This document shows positions 14,101 to 29,628 of a stretch of 64,000 nt of DNA, in pieces. A program made the translations under genes and the position numbers. This DNA is from Annona cherimola (lineage: Eukaryota; Streptophyta; Magnoliopsida; Magnoliales; Annonaceae): contig CM059972.1 of NCBI GenBank assembly GCA_030490835.1, positions 46,665,452-46,729,451 on the forward strand, written 5' to 3'. The notes under the pieces are model-generated. The model did not search any database and had not been told where the DNA came from. It saw only the letters and a program-made list of their open reading frames with translations. The number at the start of each line of letters is the position of its first letter. Position 1 is the first letter of the stretch.

Positions 14101-17100
14101 TATTTGGCGTTTATTTGAATTATTGAAATTATTATTTAAGCGAAAATGCATGAAATTTTGAATGAAATCACCCAAAAATATGTGTAAATATACAATGTGA
14201 GACGAAACAATTACGAATATCGTTACATGGCTTTAGTAATTTAGAAATGTATTTTATCATTATTTTTTATTAATTATTTGATTCACAAATGTATCTTATC
14301 ACTATCTTCATATTAAATCGAATTATTCCATTGAGAGAAATTAGATAATAAAACTTAATAACTGCGATAGTCATATTCTCGTGTTTTTTCTTGTTATACA
14401 GAATTTATTTAATAATAACACATGAAATATGCTGAATAATATTATTTCATCGTACAAATTAGGTAAAACTGCCTTGAGTTGTGTATATCTAATGGGGCTC
14501 AACTCTTTTCATTTTGGATCTAATTAGTTGATAATTTTATATTTTCTCAATTATTTCGTATTTAATTGTCATAATGTACGAAAATTTTAACATAATGTAT
14601 TTTGATATATAAATACTACTAGAGGGATAAAATCACCTCCTGATAGAGTCTGATAGTTTTCATAAACTATTTCTACTATTTGGCGTTTATTTGAATTATT
14701 GAAATTATTATTTAAGCGAAAATGCATGAAATTTTGAATGAAATCACCCAAAAATATGTGTAAATATACAATGTGAGACGAAACAATTACGAATATCGTT
14801 ACATGGCTTTAGTAATTTAGAAATGTATTTTATCATTATTTTTTATTAATTATTTGATTCACAAATGTATCTTATCACTATCTTCATATTAAATCGAATT
14901 ATTCCATTGAGAGAAATTAGATAATAAAACTTAATAACTGCGATAGTCATATTCTCGTGTTTTTTCTTGTTATACAGAATTTATTTAATAATAACACATG
15001 AAATATGCTGAATAATATTATTTCATCGTACAAATTAGGTAAAACTGCCTTGAGTTGTGTATATCTAATGGGGCTCAACTCTTTTCATTTTGGATCTAAT
15101 TAGTTGATAATTTTATATTTTCTCAATTATTTCGTATTTAATTGTCATAATGTACGAAAATTTTAACATAATGTATTTTGATATATAAATACTACTAGAG
15201 GGATAAAATCACCTCCTGATAGAGTCTGATAGTTTTCATAAACTATTTCTACTATTTGGCGTTTATTTGAATTATTGAAATTATTATTTAAGCGAAAATG
15301 CATGAAATTTTGAATGAAATCACCCAAAAATATGTGTAAATATACAATGTGAGACGAAACAATTACGAATATCGTTACATGGCTTTAGTAATTTAGAAAT
15401 GTATTTTATCATTATTTTTTATTAATTATTTGATTCACAAATGTATCTTATCACTATCTTCATATTAAATCGAATTATTCCATTGAGAGAAATTAGATAA
15501 TAAAACTTAATAACTGCGATAGTCATATTCTCGTGTTTTTTCTTGTTATACAGAATTTATTTAATAATAACACATGAAATATGCTGAATAATATTATTTC
15601 ATCGTACAAATTAGGTAAAACTGCCTTGAGTTGTGTATATCTAATGGGGCTCAACTCTTTTCATTTTGGATTTAATTAGTTGATAATTTTATATTTTCTC
15701 AATTATTTCGTATTTAATTGTCATAATGTACGAAAATTTTAACATAATGTATTTTGATATATAAATACTACTAGAGGGATAAAATCACCTCCTGATAGAG
15801 TCTGATAGTTTTCATAAACTATTTCTACTATTTGGCGTTTATTTGAATTATTGAAATTATTATTTAAGCGAAAATGCATGAAATTTTGAATGAAATCACC
15901 CAAAAATATGTGTAAATATACAATGTGAGACGAAACAATTACGAATATCGTTACATGGCTTTATGAATTTAGAAATGTATTTTATCATTATTTTTTATTA
16001 ATTATTTGATTCACAAATGTATCCTATCACTATCTTCATATTAAATCGAATTATTCCATTGAGAGAAATTAGATAATAAAACTTAATAACTGCGATAGTC
16101 ATATTCTCGTGTTTTTTCTTGTTATACAGAATTTATTTAATAATAACACATGAAATATGCTGAATAATATTATTTCATTGTACAAATTAGGTAAAACTGC
16201 CTTGAGTTGTGTATATCTAATGGGGCTCAACTCTTTTCATTTTGGATCTAATTAGTTGATAATTTTATATTTTCTCAATTATTTCGTATTTAATTGTCAT
16301 AATGTACGAAAATTTTAACATAATGTATTTTGATATATAAATACTACTAGAGGGATAAAATCACCTCCTGATAGAGTCTGATAGTTTTCATAAACTATTT
16401 CTACTATTAGGCGTTTATTTGAATTATTGAAATTATTATTTAAGCGAAAATGCATGAAATTTTGAATGAAATCACCCAAAAATATGTGTAAATATACAAT
16501 GTGAGACGAAACAATTACGAATATCGTTACATGGCTTTAGGAATTTAGAAATGTATTTTATCATTATTTTTTATTAATTATTTGATTCACAAATGTATCC
16601 TATCACTATCTTCATATTAAATCGAATTATTCCATTGAGAGAAATTAGATAATAAAACTTAATAACTGCGATAGTCATATTCTCGTGTTTTTTCTTGTTA
16701 TACAGAATTTATTTAATAATAACACATGAAATATGCTGAATAATATTATTTCATCGTACAAATTAGGTAAAACTGCCTTGAGTTGTGTATATCTAATGGG
16801 GCTCAACTCTTTTCATTTTGGATCTAATTAGTTGATAATTTTATATTTTCTCAATTATTTCGTATTTAATTGTCATAATGTACGAAAATTTTAACATAAT
16901 GTATTTTGATATATAAATACTACTAGAGGGATAAAATCACCTCCTGATAGAGTCTGATAGTTTTCATAAACTATTTCTACTATTTGGCGTTTATTTGAAT
17001 TATTGAAATTATTATTTAAGCGAAAATGCATGAAATTTTGAATGAAATCACCCAAAAATATGTGTAAATATACAATGTGAGACGAAACAATTACGAATAT

Positions 17101-20100
17101 CGTTACATGGCTTTAGTAATTTAGAAATGTATTTTATCATTATTTTTTATTAATTATTTGATTCACAAATGTATCTTATCACTATCTTCATATTAAATCG
17201 AATTATTCCATTGAGAGAAATTAGATAATAAAACTTAATAACTGCGATAGTCATATTCTCGTGTTTTTTCTTGTTATACAGAATTTATTTAATAATAACA
17301 CATGAAATATGCTGAATAATATTATTTCATCGTACAAATTAGGTAAAACTGCCTTGAGTTGTGTATATCTAATGGGGCTCAACTCTTTTCATTTTGGATC
17401 TAATTAGTTGATAATTTTATATTTTCTCAATTATTTCGTATTTAATTGTCATAATGTACGAAAATTTTAACATAATGTATTTTGATATATAAATACTACT
17501 AGAGGGATAAAATCACCTCCTGATAGAGTCTGATAGTTTTCATAAACTATTTCTACTATTTGGCGTTTATTTGAATTATTGAAATTATTATTTAAGCGAA
17601 AATGCATGAAATTTTGAATGAAATCACCCAAAAATATGTGTAAATATACAATGTGAGACGAAACAATTACGAATATCGTTACATGGCTTTAGTAATTTAG
17701 AAATGTATTTTATCATTATTTTTTATTAATTATTTGATTCACAAATGTATCTTATCACTATCTTCATATTAAATCGAATTATTCCATTGAGAGAAATTAG
17801 ATAATAAAACTTAATAACTGCGATAGTCATATTCTCGTGTTTTTTCTTGTTATACAGAATTTATTTAATAATAACACATGAAATATGCTGAATAATATTA
17901 TTTCATCGTACAAATTAGGTAAAACTGCCTTGAGTTGTGTATATCTAATGGGGCTCAACTCTTTTCATTTTGGATCTAATTAGTTGATAATTTTATATTT
18001 TCTCAATTATTTCGTATTTAATTGTCATAATGTACGAAAATTTTAACATAATGTATTTTGATATATAAATACTACTAGAGGGATAAAATCACCTCCTGAT
18101 AGAGTCTGATAGTTTTCATAAACTATTTCTACTATTTGGCGTTTATTTGAATTATTGAAATTATTATTTAAGCGAAAATGCATGAAATTTTGAATGAAAT
18201 CACCCAAAAATATGTGTAAATATACAATGTGAGACGAAACAATTACGAATATCGTTACATGGCTTTAGGAATTTAGAAATGTATTTTATCATTATTTTTT
18301 ATTAATTATTTGATTCACAAATGTATCCTATCACTATCTTCATATTAAATCGAATTATTCCATTGAGAGAAATTAGATAATAAAACTTAATAACTGCGAT
18401 AGTCATATTCTCGTGTTTTTTCTTGTTATACAGAATTTATTTAATAATAACACATGAAATATGCTGAATAATATTATTTCATCGTACAAATTAGGTAAAA
18501 ACTGCCTTGAGTTGTGTATATCTAATGGGGCTCAACTCTTTTCATTTTGGATCTAATTAGTTGATAATTTTATATTTTCTCAATTATTTCGTATTTAATT
18601 GTCATAATGTACGAAAATTTTAACATAATGTATTTTGATATATAAATACTACTAGAGGGATAAAATCACCTCCTGATAGAGTCTGATAGTTTTCATAAAC
18701 TATTTCTACTATTTGGCGTTTATTTGAATTATCGAAATTATTATTTAAGCGAAAATGCATGAAATGTTGAATGAAATCACCCAAAAATATGTGTAAATAT
18801 ACAATGTGAGACGAAACAATTATGAATATCGTTACATGGCTTTAGGAATTTAGAAATGTATTTTATCATTATTTTTTATTAATTATTTGATTCACAAATG
18901 TATCCTATCACTATCTTCATATTAAATCGAATTATTCCATTGAGAGAAATTAGATAATAAAACTTAATAACTGCGATAGTCATATTCTCGTGTTTTTTCT
19001 TGTTATACAGAATTTATTTAATAATAACACATGAAATATGCTGAATAATATTATTTCATCGTACAAATTAGGTAAAACTGCCTTGAGTTGTGTATATCTA
19101 ATGGGGCTCAACTCTTTTCATTTTGGATCTAATTAGTTGATAATTTTATATTTTCTCAATTATTTCGTATTTAATTGTCATAATGTACGAAAATTTTAAC
19201 ATAATGTATTTTGATATATAAATACTACTAGAGGGATAAAATCACCTCCTGATAGAGTCTCATAGTTTTCATAAACTATTTCTACTATTTGGCATTTATT
19301 TGAATTATTGAAATTATTATTTAAGAGAAAATGCATGAAATTTTGAATGAAATCACCCAAAAATATGTGTAAATATACAATGTGAGACGAAACAATTACG
19401 AATATCGTTACATGGCTTTAGGAATTTAGAAATGTATTTTATCATTATTTTTTATTAATTATTTGATTCACAAATGTATCCTATCACTATCTTCATATTA
19501 AATCGAATTATTCCATTGAGAGAAATTAGATAATAAAACTTAATAACTGCGATAGTCATATTCTCGTGTTTTTTCTTGTTATACAGAATTTATTTAATAA
19601 TAACACATGAAATATGCTGAATAATATTATTTCATCGTACAAATTAGGTAAAACTGCCTTGAGTTGTGTATATCTAATGGGGCCTCAACTCTTTTCATTT
19701 TGGATCTAATTAGTTGATAATTTTATATTTTCTCAATTATTTCGTATTTAATTGTCATAATGTACGAAAATTTTAACATAATGTATTTTGATATATAAAT
19801 ACTACTAGAGGGATAAAATCACCTCCTGATAGAGTCTGATAGTTTTCATAAACTATTTCTACTATTTGGCGTTTATTTGAATTATTGAAATTATTATTTA
19901 AGCGAAAATGCATGAAATTTTGAATGAAATCACCCAAAAATATGTGTAAATATACAATGTGAGACGAAACAATTACGAATATCGTTACATGGCTTTAGGA
20001 ATTTAGAAATGTATTTTATCATTATTTTTTATTAATTATTTGATTCACAAATGTATCCTATCACTATCTTCATATTAAATCGAATTATTCCATTGAGAGA

Positions 20101-23100
20101 AATTAGATAATAAAACTTAATAACTGCGATAGTCATATTCTCGTGTTTTTTCTTGTTATACAGAATTTATTTAATAATAACACATGAAATATGCTGAATA
20201 ATATTATTTCATCGTACAAATTAGGTAAAACTGTCTTGAGTTGTGTATATCTAATGCGGCTCAACTCTTTTCATTTTGGATCTAATTAGTTGATAATTTT
20301 ATATTTTCTCAATTATTTCGTATTTAATTGTCATAATGTACGAAAATTTTAACATAATGTATTTTGATATATAAATACTACTAGAGGGATAAAATCACCT
20401 CCTGATAGAGTCTGATAGTTTTCATAAACTATTTCTACTATTTGGCGTTTATTTGAATTATTGAAATTATTATTTAAGCGAAAATGCATGAAATTTTGAA
20501 TGAAATCACCCAAAAATATGTGTAAATATACAATGTGAGACGAAACAATTACGAATATCGTTACATGGCTTTAGTAATTTAGAAATGTATTTTATCATTA
20601 TTTTTTATTAATTATTTGATTCACAAATGTATCTTATCACTATCTTCATATTAAATCGAATTATTCCATTGAGAGAAATTAGATAATAAAACTTAATAAC
20701 TGCGATAGTCATATTCTCGTGTTTTTTCTTGTTATACAGAATTTATTTAATAATAACACATGAAATATGCTGAATAATATTATTTCATCGTACAAATTAG
20801 GTAAAACTGCCTTGAGTTGTGTATATCTAATGGGGCTCAACTCTTTTCATTTTGGATCTAATTAGTTGATAATTTTATATTTTCTCAATTATTTGGTATT
20901 TAATTGTCATAATGTACGAAAATTTTAACATAATGTATTTTGATATATAAATACTACTAGAGGGATAAAATCACCTCATGATTGAGTCAGAAAGTTTTCA
21001 TAAACTATTTCTACTATTTGGCATTTATTTGAATTATTGAAATTATTATTTATGCGAAAATGCATGAAAATTTGAAAGAAATCACACAAAAATATGAGTA
21101 ATTATACAGAGTGAGACTAACAGTTAGGAATATTGTTACATGGCTTTAGTAATTTAGAAATGTAATTTATCATTATTTTTTATTAATTATTAGATTCAAA
21201 AAAGTATCTTATCACTATTTCCATATTAAATCGAATTATTCCATTGAGAGAAATTAGATAATAATACTTAATAACTGCGATAGTCATATTCTCGTGTTTT
21301 TTCTTGTTATACAGAATTTATATAATAATAACTCATGAAATATGCTGATTAATATTATTTCATCGCATAAATTAGGAAAAACTATCTTGAGTTGTGTATA
21401 TCTAATGGGGCTCAACTCTTTTCATTTTGGATCTAATTAGTTGATAATTTTATATTTTCTCAATTATTTCGTATTTAATTGTCATAATGTACGAAAATTT
21501 TAACATAATGTATTTTGATTTATAAATACTACTAGAGGGATAAAATCACCTCCTGATAGAGTCTGATAGTTTTCATAAACTATTTCTACTATTTGGCGTT
21601 TATTTGAATTATTGAAATTATTATTTAAGCGAAAATGCATGAAATTTTGAATGAAATCACCCAAAAATATGTGTAAATATACAATGTGAGACGAAACAAT
21701 TACGAATATCGTTACATGGCTTTAGTAATTTAGAAATGTATTTTATCATTATTTTTTATTAATTATTTGATTCACAAATGTATCTTATCACTATCTTCAT
21801 ATTAAATCGAATTATTCCATTGAGAGAAATTAGATAATAAAACTTAATAACTGCGATAGTCATATTCTCGTGTTTTTTCTTGTTATACAGAATTTATTTA
21901 ATAATAACACATGAAATATGCTGAATAATATTATTTCATCGTACAAATTAGGTAAAACTGCCTTGAGTTGTGTATATCTAATGGGGCTCAACTCTTTTCA
22001 TTTTGGATCTAATTAGTTGATAATTTTATATTTTCTCAATTATTTCTTATTTAATTGTCATAATGTACGAAAATTTTAACATAATGTATTTTGATATATA
22101 AATACTACTAGAGGGATAAAATCACCTCCTGATAGAGTCTGATAGTTTTCATAAACTATTTCTACTATTTGGCGTTTATTTGAATTATTGAAATTATTAT
22201 TTAAGCGAAAATGCATGAAATTTTGAATGAAATCACCCAAAAATATGTGTAAATATACAATGTGAGACGAAACAATTACGAATATCGTTAGATGGCTTTA
22301 GTAATTTAGAAATGTATTTTATCATTATTTTTTATTAATTATTTGATTCACAAATGTATCTTATCACTATCTTCATATTAAATCGAATTATTCCATCGAG
22401 AGAAATTAGATAATAAAACTTAATAACTGCGATAGTCAAATTCTCGTGTTTTTTCTTGTTATACAGAATTTATTTAATAATAACACATGAAATATGCTGA
22501 ATAATATTATTTCATCGTACAAATTAGGTAAAACTGCCTTGAGTTGTGTATATCTAATGGGGCTCAACTCTTTTCATTTTGGATCTAATTAGTTGATAAT
22601 TTTATATTTTCTCAATTATTTGGTATTTAATTGTCATAATGTACGAAAATTTTAACATAATGTATTTTGATATATAAATACTACTAGAGGGATAAAATCA
22701 CCTCATGATAGAGTCTGATAGTTTTAATAAACTATTTCTACTATTTTGCGTTTATTTGAATTATTGAAATTATTATTTATGCGAAAATGCATGAAACTTT
22801 GAAAGAAATCACACAAAAATATGAGTAATTATACAGAGTGAGACGTAACAGTTAGGAATATTGTTACATGGCTTTAGTAATTTAGAAATGTAATTTATCA
22901 TTATTTTTTATTAATTATTAGATTCAAAAAAGTATCTTATCACTATTTACATATTAAATCGAATTATTCCATTGAGAGAAATTAGATAATAATACTTAAT
23001 AACTGCGATAGTCATATTCTCGTGTTTTTTCTTGTTATACAGAATTTATATAATAATAACTCATGAAATATGCTGAATAATATTATTTCATCGCATAAAT

Positions 23101-26100
23101 TAGGTAAAACTGCCTTGAGTTGTGTATATCTAATGGGGCTCAACTCTTTTCATTTTGGATCTAATTAGTTGATAATTTTATATTTTCTCAATTATTTCGT
23201 ATTTAATTGTCATAATGTACGAAAATTTTAACATAATGTATTTTGATATATAAATACTACTAGAGGGATAAAATCACCTCCTGATAGAGTCTGATAGTTT
23301 TCATAAACTATTTCTACTATTTGGCGTTTATTTGAATTATTGAAATTATTATTTAAGCGAAAATGCATGAAATTTTGAATGAAATCACCCAAAAATATGT
23401 GTAAATATACAATGTGAGACGAAACAATTACGAATATCGTTACATGGCTTTAGGAATTTAGAAATGTATTTTATCATTATTTTTTATTAATTATTTGATT
23501 CACAAATGTATCCTATCACTATCTTCATATTAAATCGAATTATTCCATTGAGAGAAATTAGATAATAAAACTTAATAACTGCGATAGTCCATATTCTCGT
23601 GTTTTTTCTTGTTATACAGAATTTATTTAATAATAACACATGAAATATGCTGAATAATATTATTTCATCGTACAAATTAGGTAAAACTGCCTTGAGTTGT
23701 GTATATCTAATGGGGCTCAACTCTTTTCATTTTGGATCTAATTAGTTGATAATTTTATATTTTCTCAATTATTTCGTATTTAATTGTCATAATGTACGAA
23801 AATTTTAACATAATGTATTTTGATATATAAATACTACTAGAGGGATAAAATCACCTCCTGATAGAGTCTGATAGTTTTCATAAACTATTTCTACTATTTG
23901 GCGTTTATTTGAATTATTGAAATTATTATTTAAGCGAAAATGCATGAAATTTTGAATGAAATCACCCAAAAATATGTGTAAATATACAATGTGAGACGAA
24001 ACAATTACGAATATCGTTACATGGCTTTAGTAATTTAGAAATGTATTTTATCATTATTTTTTATTAATTATTTGATTCACAAATGTATCTTATCACTATC
24101 TTCATATTAAATCGAATTATTCCATTGAGAGAAATTAGATAATAAAACTTAATAACAGCGATAGTCATATTCTCGTGTTTTTTCTTGTTATACAGAATTT
24201 ATTTAATAATAACACATGAAATATGCTGAATAATATTATTTCATCGTACAAATTAGGTAAAACTGCCTTGAGTTGTGTATATCTAATGGGGCTCAACTCT
24301 TTTCATTTTGGATCTAATTAGTTGATAATTTTATATTTTCTCAATTATTTGGTATTTAATTGTCATAATGTACGAAAATTTTAACATAATGTATTTTGAT
24401 ATATAAATACTACTAGAGGGATAAAATCACCTCATGATAGAGTCTGATAGTTTTCATAAACTATTTCTACTATTTTGCGTTTATTTGAATTATTGAAATT
24501 ATTATTTATGCGAAAATGCATGAAACTTTGAAAGAAATCACACAAAAATATGAGTAATTATACAGAGTGAGACGTAACAGTTAGGAATATTGTTATATGG
24601 CTTTAGTAATTTAGAAATGTAATTTATCATTATTTTTTATTAATTATTAGATTCAAAAAAGTATCTTATCACTATTTCCATATTAAATCGAATTATTCCA
24701 TTGAGAGAAATTAGATAATAAAACTTAATAACTGCGATAGTCATATTCTCGTGTTTTTTCTTGTTATACAGAATTTATTTAATAATAACTCATGAAATAT
24801 GCTGAATAATATTATTTCATCGTACAAATTAGGTAAAACTGCCTTGAGTTGTGTATATCTAATGGGGCTCAACTCTTTTCATTTTGGATCTAATTAGTTG
24901 ATAATTTTATATTTTCTCATTTATTTGGTATTTAATTGTCATAATGTACAAAAATTATAACATAACGTATTTTGATATATAAATACTACTAGAGGGATAA
25001 AATCACCTCATGATAGAGTCTGATAGTTTTCATAAACTATTTCTACTATTTGGCGTTTATTTGAATTATTGAAATTATTATTTAAGCGAAAATGCATGAA
25101 ATTTTGAATGAAATCACACAAGAATATGTGTAATTATACAAAGTGAGACGTAACAGTTACGAATATCGTTACATGGCTTTAGTAATTTAGAAATGTATTT
25201 TATCATTATTTTTTATTAATTATTTGATTCACAAATGTATCTTATCACTATTTCCATATTAAATCGAATTATTCAATTGAGAGAAATTAGATAATAACAC
25301 TTAATAACTGCGATAGTCATATTCTCGTGTTTTTTCTTGTTATACAGAATTTATTTAATAATAACTCATGAAATATGCTGAATAATATTATTTCATCGCA
25401 CAAATTAGGTAAAACTGTCTTGAGTTGTGTATATCTAATGCGGCTCTACTCTTTTCATTTTGGATCTAATTAGTTGATATTTTTATATTTTCTCAATTAT
25501 TTGGTATTTAATTGTCATAATGTACAAAAATTTTAACATAATGTATTTATATATATAAATACTACTAGAGGGATAAAACCACCTCATGATAGAGTCAAAA
25601 AGTTTTCATAAACTACTTTTACTATTTGTTGCTTATTTGAATTATTGAAATTATTATTTATGCGAAAATGCATGAAAATTTGAAAGAAATCACACAAAAA
25701 TATGAGTAATTATACAGAGTGAGGCGTAACAGTTAGTAATATTGTTACATGGCTTTAGTAATTTAGGAATGTATTTTATCATTATTTTTTATTAATTATT
25801 TGATTCCCAAATGTAACTTATCACTATTTCCATATTAAATCGATTTATTCCATTGAGAGAAATTAGATAATAACACTTAATAACTGCGAAAGTCATATTC
25901 TCGTGTTTTTTCTTGTTATACAGAATTTATTTAATAATAACTCATGAAATATGCTGAATAATATTATTTCATCGTACAAATTAGGTAAAACTGCCTTGAG
26001 TTGTGTATATCTAATGGGGCTCAACTCTTTTCATTTTGGATCTAATTAGTTGATATTTTTATATTTTCTCAATTTTTTGATATTCAATTGTCATAATGTA

Positions 26101-28242
26101 CGAAACTTTTAACATAGTGTATTTTGATATATAAATACTACTAGAGGGATAAAATCACCTCATGATAGAGTCAGAAAGTTTTCATAAACTATTTCTACTA
26201 TTTGGTGTTTATTTGAATTATTGAAATTATTATTTATGCGAAAATGCATGAAAATTTGAAAGAAATCACACAAAAATATGAGTAATTTTACAAAGTGAGA
26301 CGTAACTGTTAGGAATATTGTTACATGGCTTTAGTAATTTAGAAATGTATTTTAGCATTATTTTTTATTAATTATTTGATTCGCAAATGTATCTTATCAC
26401 TATTTCCATATTAAATCGAATTATTCCATTGAGAGAAATTAGATTATATCACTTAAAAACTGCGGAAGTCATATGCTCGCATTTTTTCTTGTTATACAGA
26501 ATTTATTTAATAATAACTCATGAAATATGCTGAATAATATTATTTCATCGCACAAATAAGGTAAAACTGCCTTGAGTTGTACATATCTAATGGGGATATA
26601 CTCTTTTCTTTTTAGATCTAATTAGTTGATATTTTTATATTTTCTCAATTATTTGGTATTTAATTGTCATAATGTACAAAATTTTTAACATAATGTATTT
26701 TGATATATAAATACTACTAGAGGGATAAAACAACCTCATGATAGAGTCAGAAAGTTTTCATAAACTACTTTTACTATATGTTGCTTATTTGAATTATTGA
26801 AATTATTATTTATACGAAAGTGCATGAAAATTTGAAAGAAATCACACAAAAATATGAGTAATTATAAAAAGTGAGACGTAATAGTTAGGAATATTGTTAC
26901 ATGACTTTAGTAATTTAGAAATGTATTTTATCATTATTTTTTATTAATTATTTGATTCGCAAATGTATCTTATCACTATTTCCATATTAAATCGAATTAT
27001 TCCATTGAGAGAAATTAGATAATAACACTTAATAACTGCGAAAGTCATATTCTCGCGTTTTTTCTTGTTATACAGAATTTATTTAATAATAACTCATGAA
27101 ATACGCTAAATAATATTATTTCATCGCACAAATTAGGTAAAACTGCCTTGAGTTGTGTATATCTAATGGGGATCTACTCTTTTCTTTTTAGATCTAATTA
27201 GTTGATATTTTTATATTTTCTCAATTATTTGGTATTTAATTGTCATAATGTACGAAGATTTTAACATAATGTATTTTGATATATAAATACTACTAGAGGG
27301 ATAAACTCACCTCATGATAGAGTCTCAAAGTTTTCATAAACTATTTCTACTATTTGGTGTTTATTTGAATTATTAAAATTATTATTTATGCGAAAATGCA
27401 TGAAAATTTAAAGAAATCACACAAAAATATGAGTAATTATAAAAAATGAGACGTAACAGTTAGGAATATTGTTACATGGCTTTAGTAATTTAGAAATGTA
27501 TTTTATCATTATTTTTTATTAATTATTTGATTCGCAAATGTATCTTATCACTATTTCCTTATTAAATCGAATTATTTCATTGAGAGAAATTAGATAATAA
27601 CACTTAATAACTGCGAAAGTCATATTCTCGTGTTTTTTCTTGTTATACAGAATTTATTTAATAATAACTCATGAAATATGCTGAATAATATTATTTCATC
27701 GCACAAATTAGGTAAAACTGTTTTGAGTTGTGTATATCTAATGGGGATCTACTCATTTCATTTTGGATTTAATTAGTTGATATTTTTATATTTTCTCAAT
27801 TATTTGGTATTTAATTGTCATAATGTACGAAAATTTTAACCTAATGTATTTTGATATAAAAATACTACTAGAGGGATGAAATCACCTCATGTTAGAGTCA
27901 GAAAGTTTTCATAAACTATTTCTACTATTTGGTGTTTATTTGAATTATTGAAATTATTATTTATGCGAAAATGCATGAAAATTTGAAAGAAATCACACAA
28001 AAGTATGAGTAATTATAAAAAGTGAGATGTAACAGTTAGGAATATTGTTACATGGCTTTAGTAATTTAGAAATGTATTTTATCATCATTTTTTATTAATT
28101 ATTTGATTCGCAAATGTATCTTATCACTATTTCCATATTAAATCGAATTATTCCATTGAGAGAAATTAGATAATAACACTTAATAACTGCGAAAGTCATA
28201 TTCTCGTGTTTTTTCTTGTTATACAGAATTTATTTAATAATA
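8192..28242. repeat. Satellite 2: ~576-bp AT-rich tandem array, about 35 units
   Basis: The landmark attatttcgtatttaattg recurs at 8192, 8769, 9345, 9921, 10499 and 11075, giving a period of 576-578 bp. About 35 units fit before the array stops abruptly at 28242. Units from roughly 10,000 to 20,800 are nearly identical. Units at 8192-9345 and from about 24,300 to the right end carry many more substitutions. Two linked variants (ctttaggaattt with tatcctatc, versus ctttagtaattt with tatcttatc) alternate irregularly, so I see no strict higher-order period. A small internal duplication of tattctcgtgttttt sits at about 13,207-13,236. The short ORFs inside recur with the unit and are not genes. The unit shares nothing obvious with satellite 1. 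Confidence 0.96.
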
Positions 28243-29628
28243 CATTTATCAGTTGATTCATTTGGTGATCTAGGAATTAATTGTAATTTCATTATAGTGT
28301 CCATACTTCTAAAATTAACATGACCTAGTCTATCATGCCATAAAGAAAATGAATCAACAATATAAGCAGAAGAAGATGATCCATTATTCACATTCAGGCG
28401 AAACATGCCGTCTACAAAATAACCCTTCCCAACAAAAATACCTCCTTTTGTAATAATAATTTGATCTGACTCAAATACTAATTTAAAACCATATTTGCTA
28501 AGAAGGCTAACCGAGACCAGGTTTTTGCGAATTTCTGGTATATGAAGCACATTTGTAAGAGTGAGTGATTTTCTAGAAGTCAGTTTCAGGATAAGTCCCT
28601 GACCCTACCACTTTGGCAGTAGATGAGTTACCTATGAATAAATTATTTTCATTATTACAAGATTCATAGGTTTTAAACTAATTTCTATCTTTGCATACAT
28701 GCCTAATAGCCCCAGAATCAAGCCACCAGGTCTGATCATCACTCACAACACAAATTTCAGAAATCATAGCAACAAAATTTTCTTCAGTCAAATGTGCCTC
28801 AGGACCCTTTTGAGTGTTATTCTTCTTTTTGAGAAGCCTACACTCCCTTTTCAAATGTCCCATCTTTTTGCAATAATAACAAGGTCCCTTTTTCTTCTTA
28901 GCAATAGTTTTATTAGTATTTAAGTTAAATTTTCTAAAGGGTTGATTATTGCTAATTGTCACCCGATTTTGAGATTCAACCATATAAGCTTTAGATTGAA
29001 TTTGCTCGTCTTTCTTTTCACATTGTCTAGATTTTTCCTCAATACGCAGGTTAAGAGCAAGTTCATCTAAACTCATAAGACCTTTCATTTGTTTCAAATT
29101 CTTGCGGTGGTTATTCCAACTAGGTGGCAATTTTGCAATAATAGTACTTACAAGAATAGACTCATCTATCTTACTGCCCTCAGACTCAAGTTGATTGACA
29201 ATATGCTGGATCTCATGAACTTGATCAAGGATCGGCTTATCTTCAGTCATAGTGTATTCAAGAAAATCACTTACTAGAAATTTCTTGATACTCACATCAT
29301 CCATGTTGTACTTGTGCTGAAGTGAGTCCCAAATTTCTTTGGCCGTGTCCACCTTCTGGTATGCGTTGAAGAGAGAGTCTGATAGAGATTCGACGATGTG
29401 GCCTTTGCAGATGTAGTTGTCCATCTTCCACTTTATTCTTTTGCGTTGCTGCTGTAGCGTCTCATCCATGGTTTCTTTAGGCTTCGGGTTGGTAATTACG
29501 TAGACAACTCCAAGATGGGTTAGGTAGAGGTGAAGTTGTTGTTGCCACCTTTTGAAGTTGGTGCCAACACAGGCATCCGACCTTGAGATATCAGGCTTAG
29601 CAATGGGAATGGTAGATTGGGGGGCCAT
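28243..29628 (-). mobile_element. Broken Ty1/copia retrotransposon: gag to start of pol
   Basis: On the minus strand a 316-residue ORF (29628 to 28678) reads as copia gag. It has a UBN2-like capsid region at about residues 25-200, a CX2CX4HX4C zinc knuckle at residues 250-263 (C250, C253, H258, C263), and the start of the aspartic protease with the DSGA motif at residues 304-307. An in-frame TAG follows at 28678-28680. Protease sequence then continues with a further frame change around 28,600. A second ORF (28550 down to 28230) holds the protease tail and a GAG-pre-integrase motif (LWHDRLGHVNF). Homology stops at 28243, where satellite 2 begins, so integrase, reverse transcriptase, RNase H and the 3' LTR are missing. 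The copy cannot be autonomous. The last residues of the second ORF run into satellite. Confidence 0.9.

Noticed and set aside
8053..28240. Short ORFs inside the 576-bp satellite (for example 11,472-11,693 and 23,487-23,720 minus)
   Set aside because: They recur with the repeat unit, break at unit variants and carry no domain; they are by-products of the tandem repeat.
28699..29277. Plus-strand ORFs opposite copia gag
   Set aside because: Shadows of the minus-strand gag coding frame.
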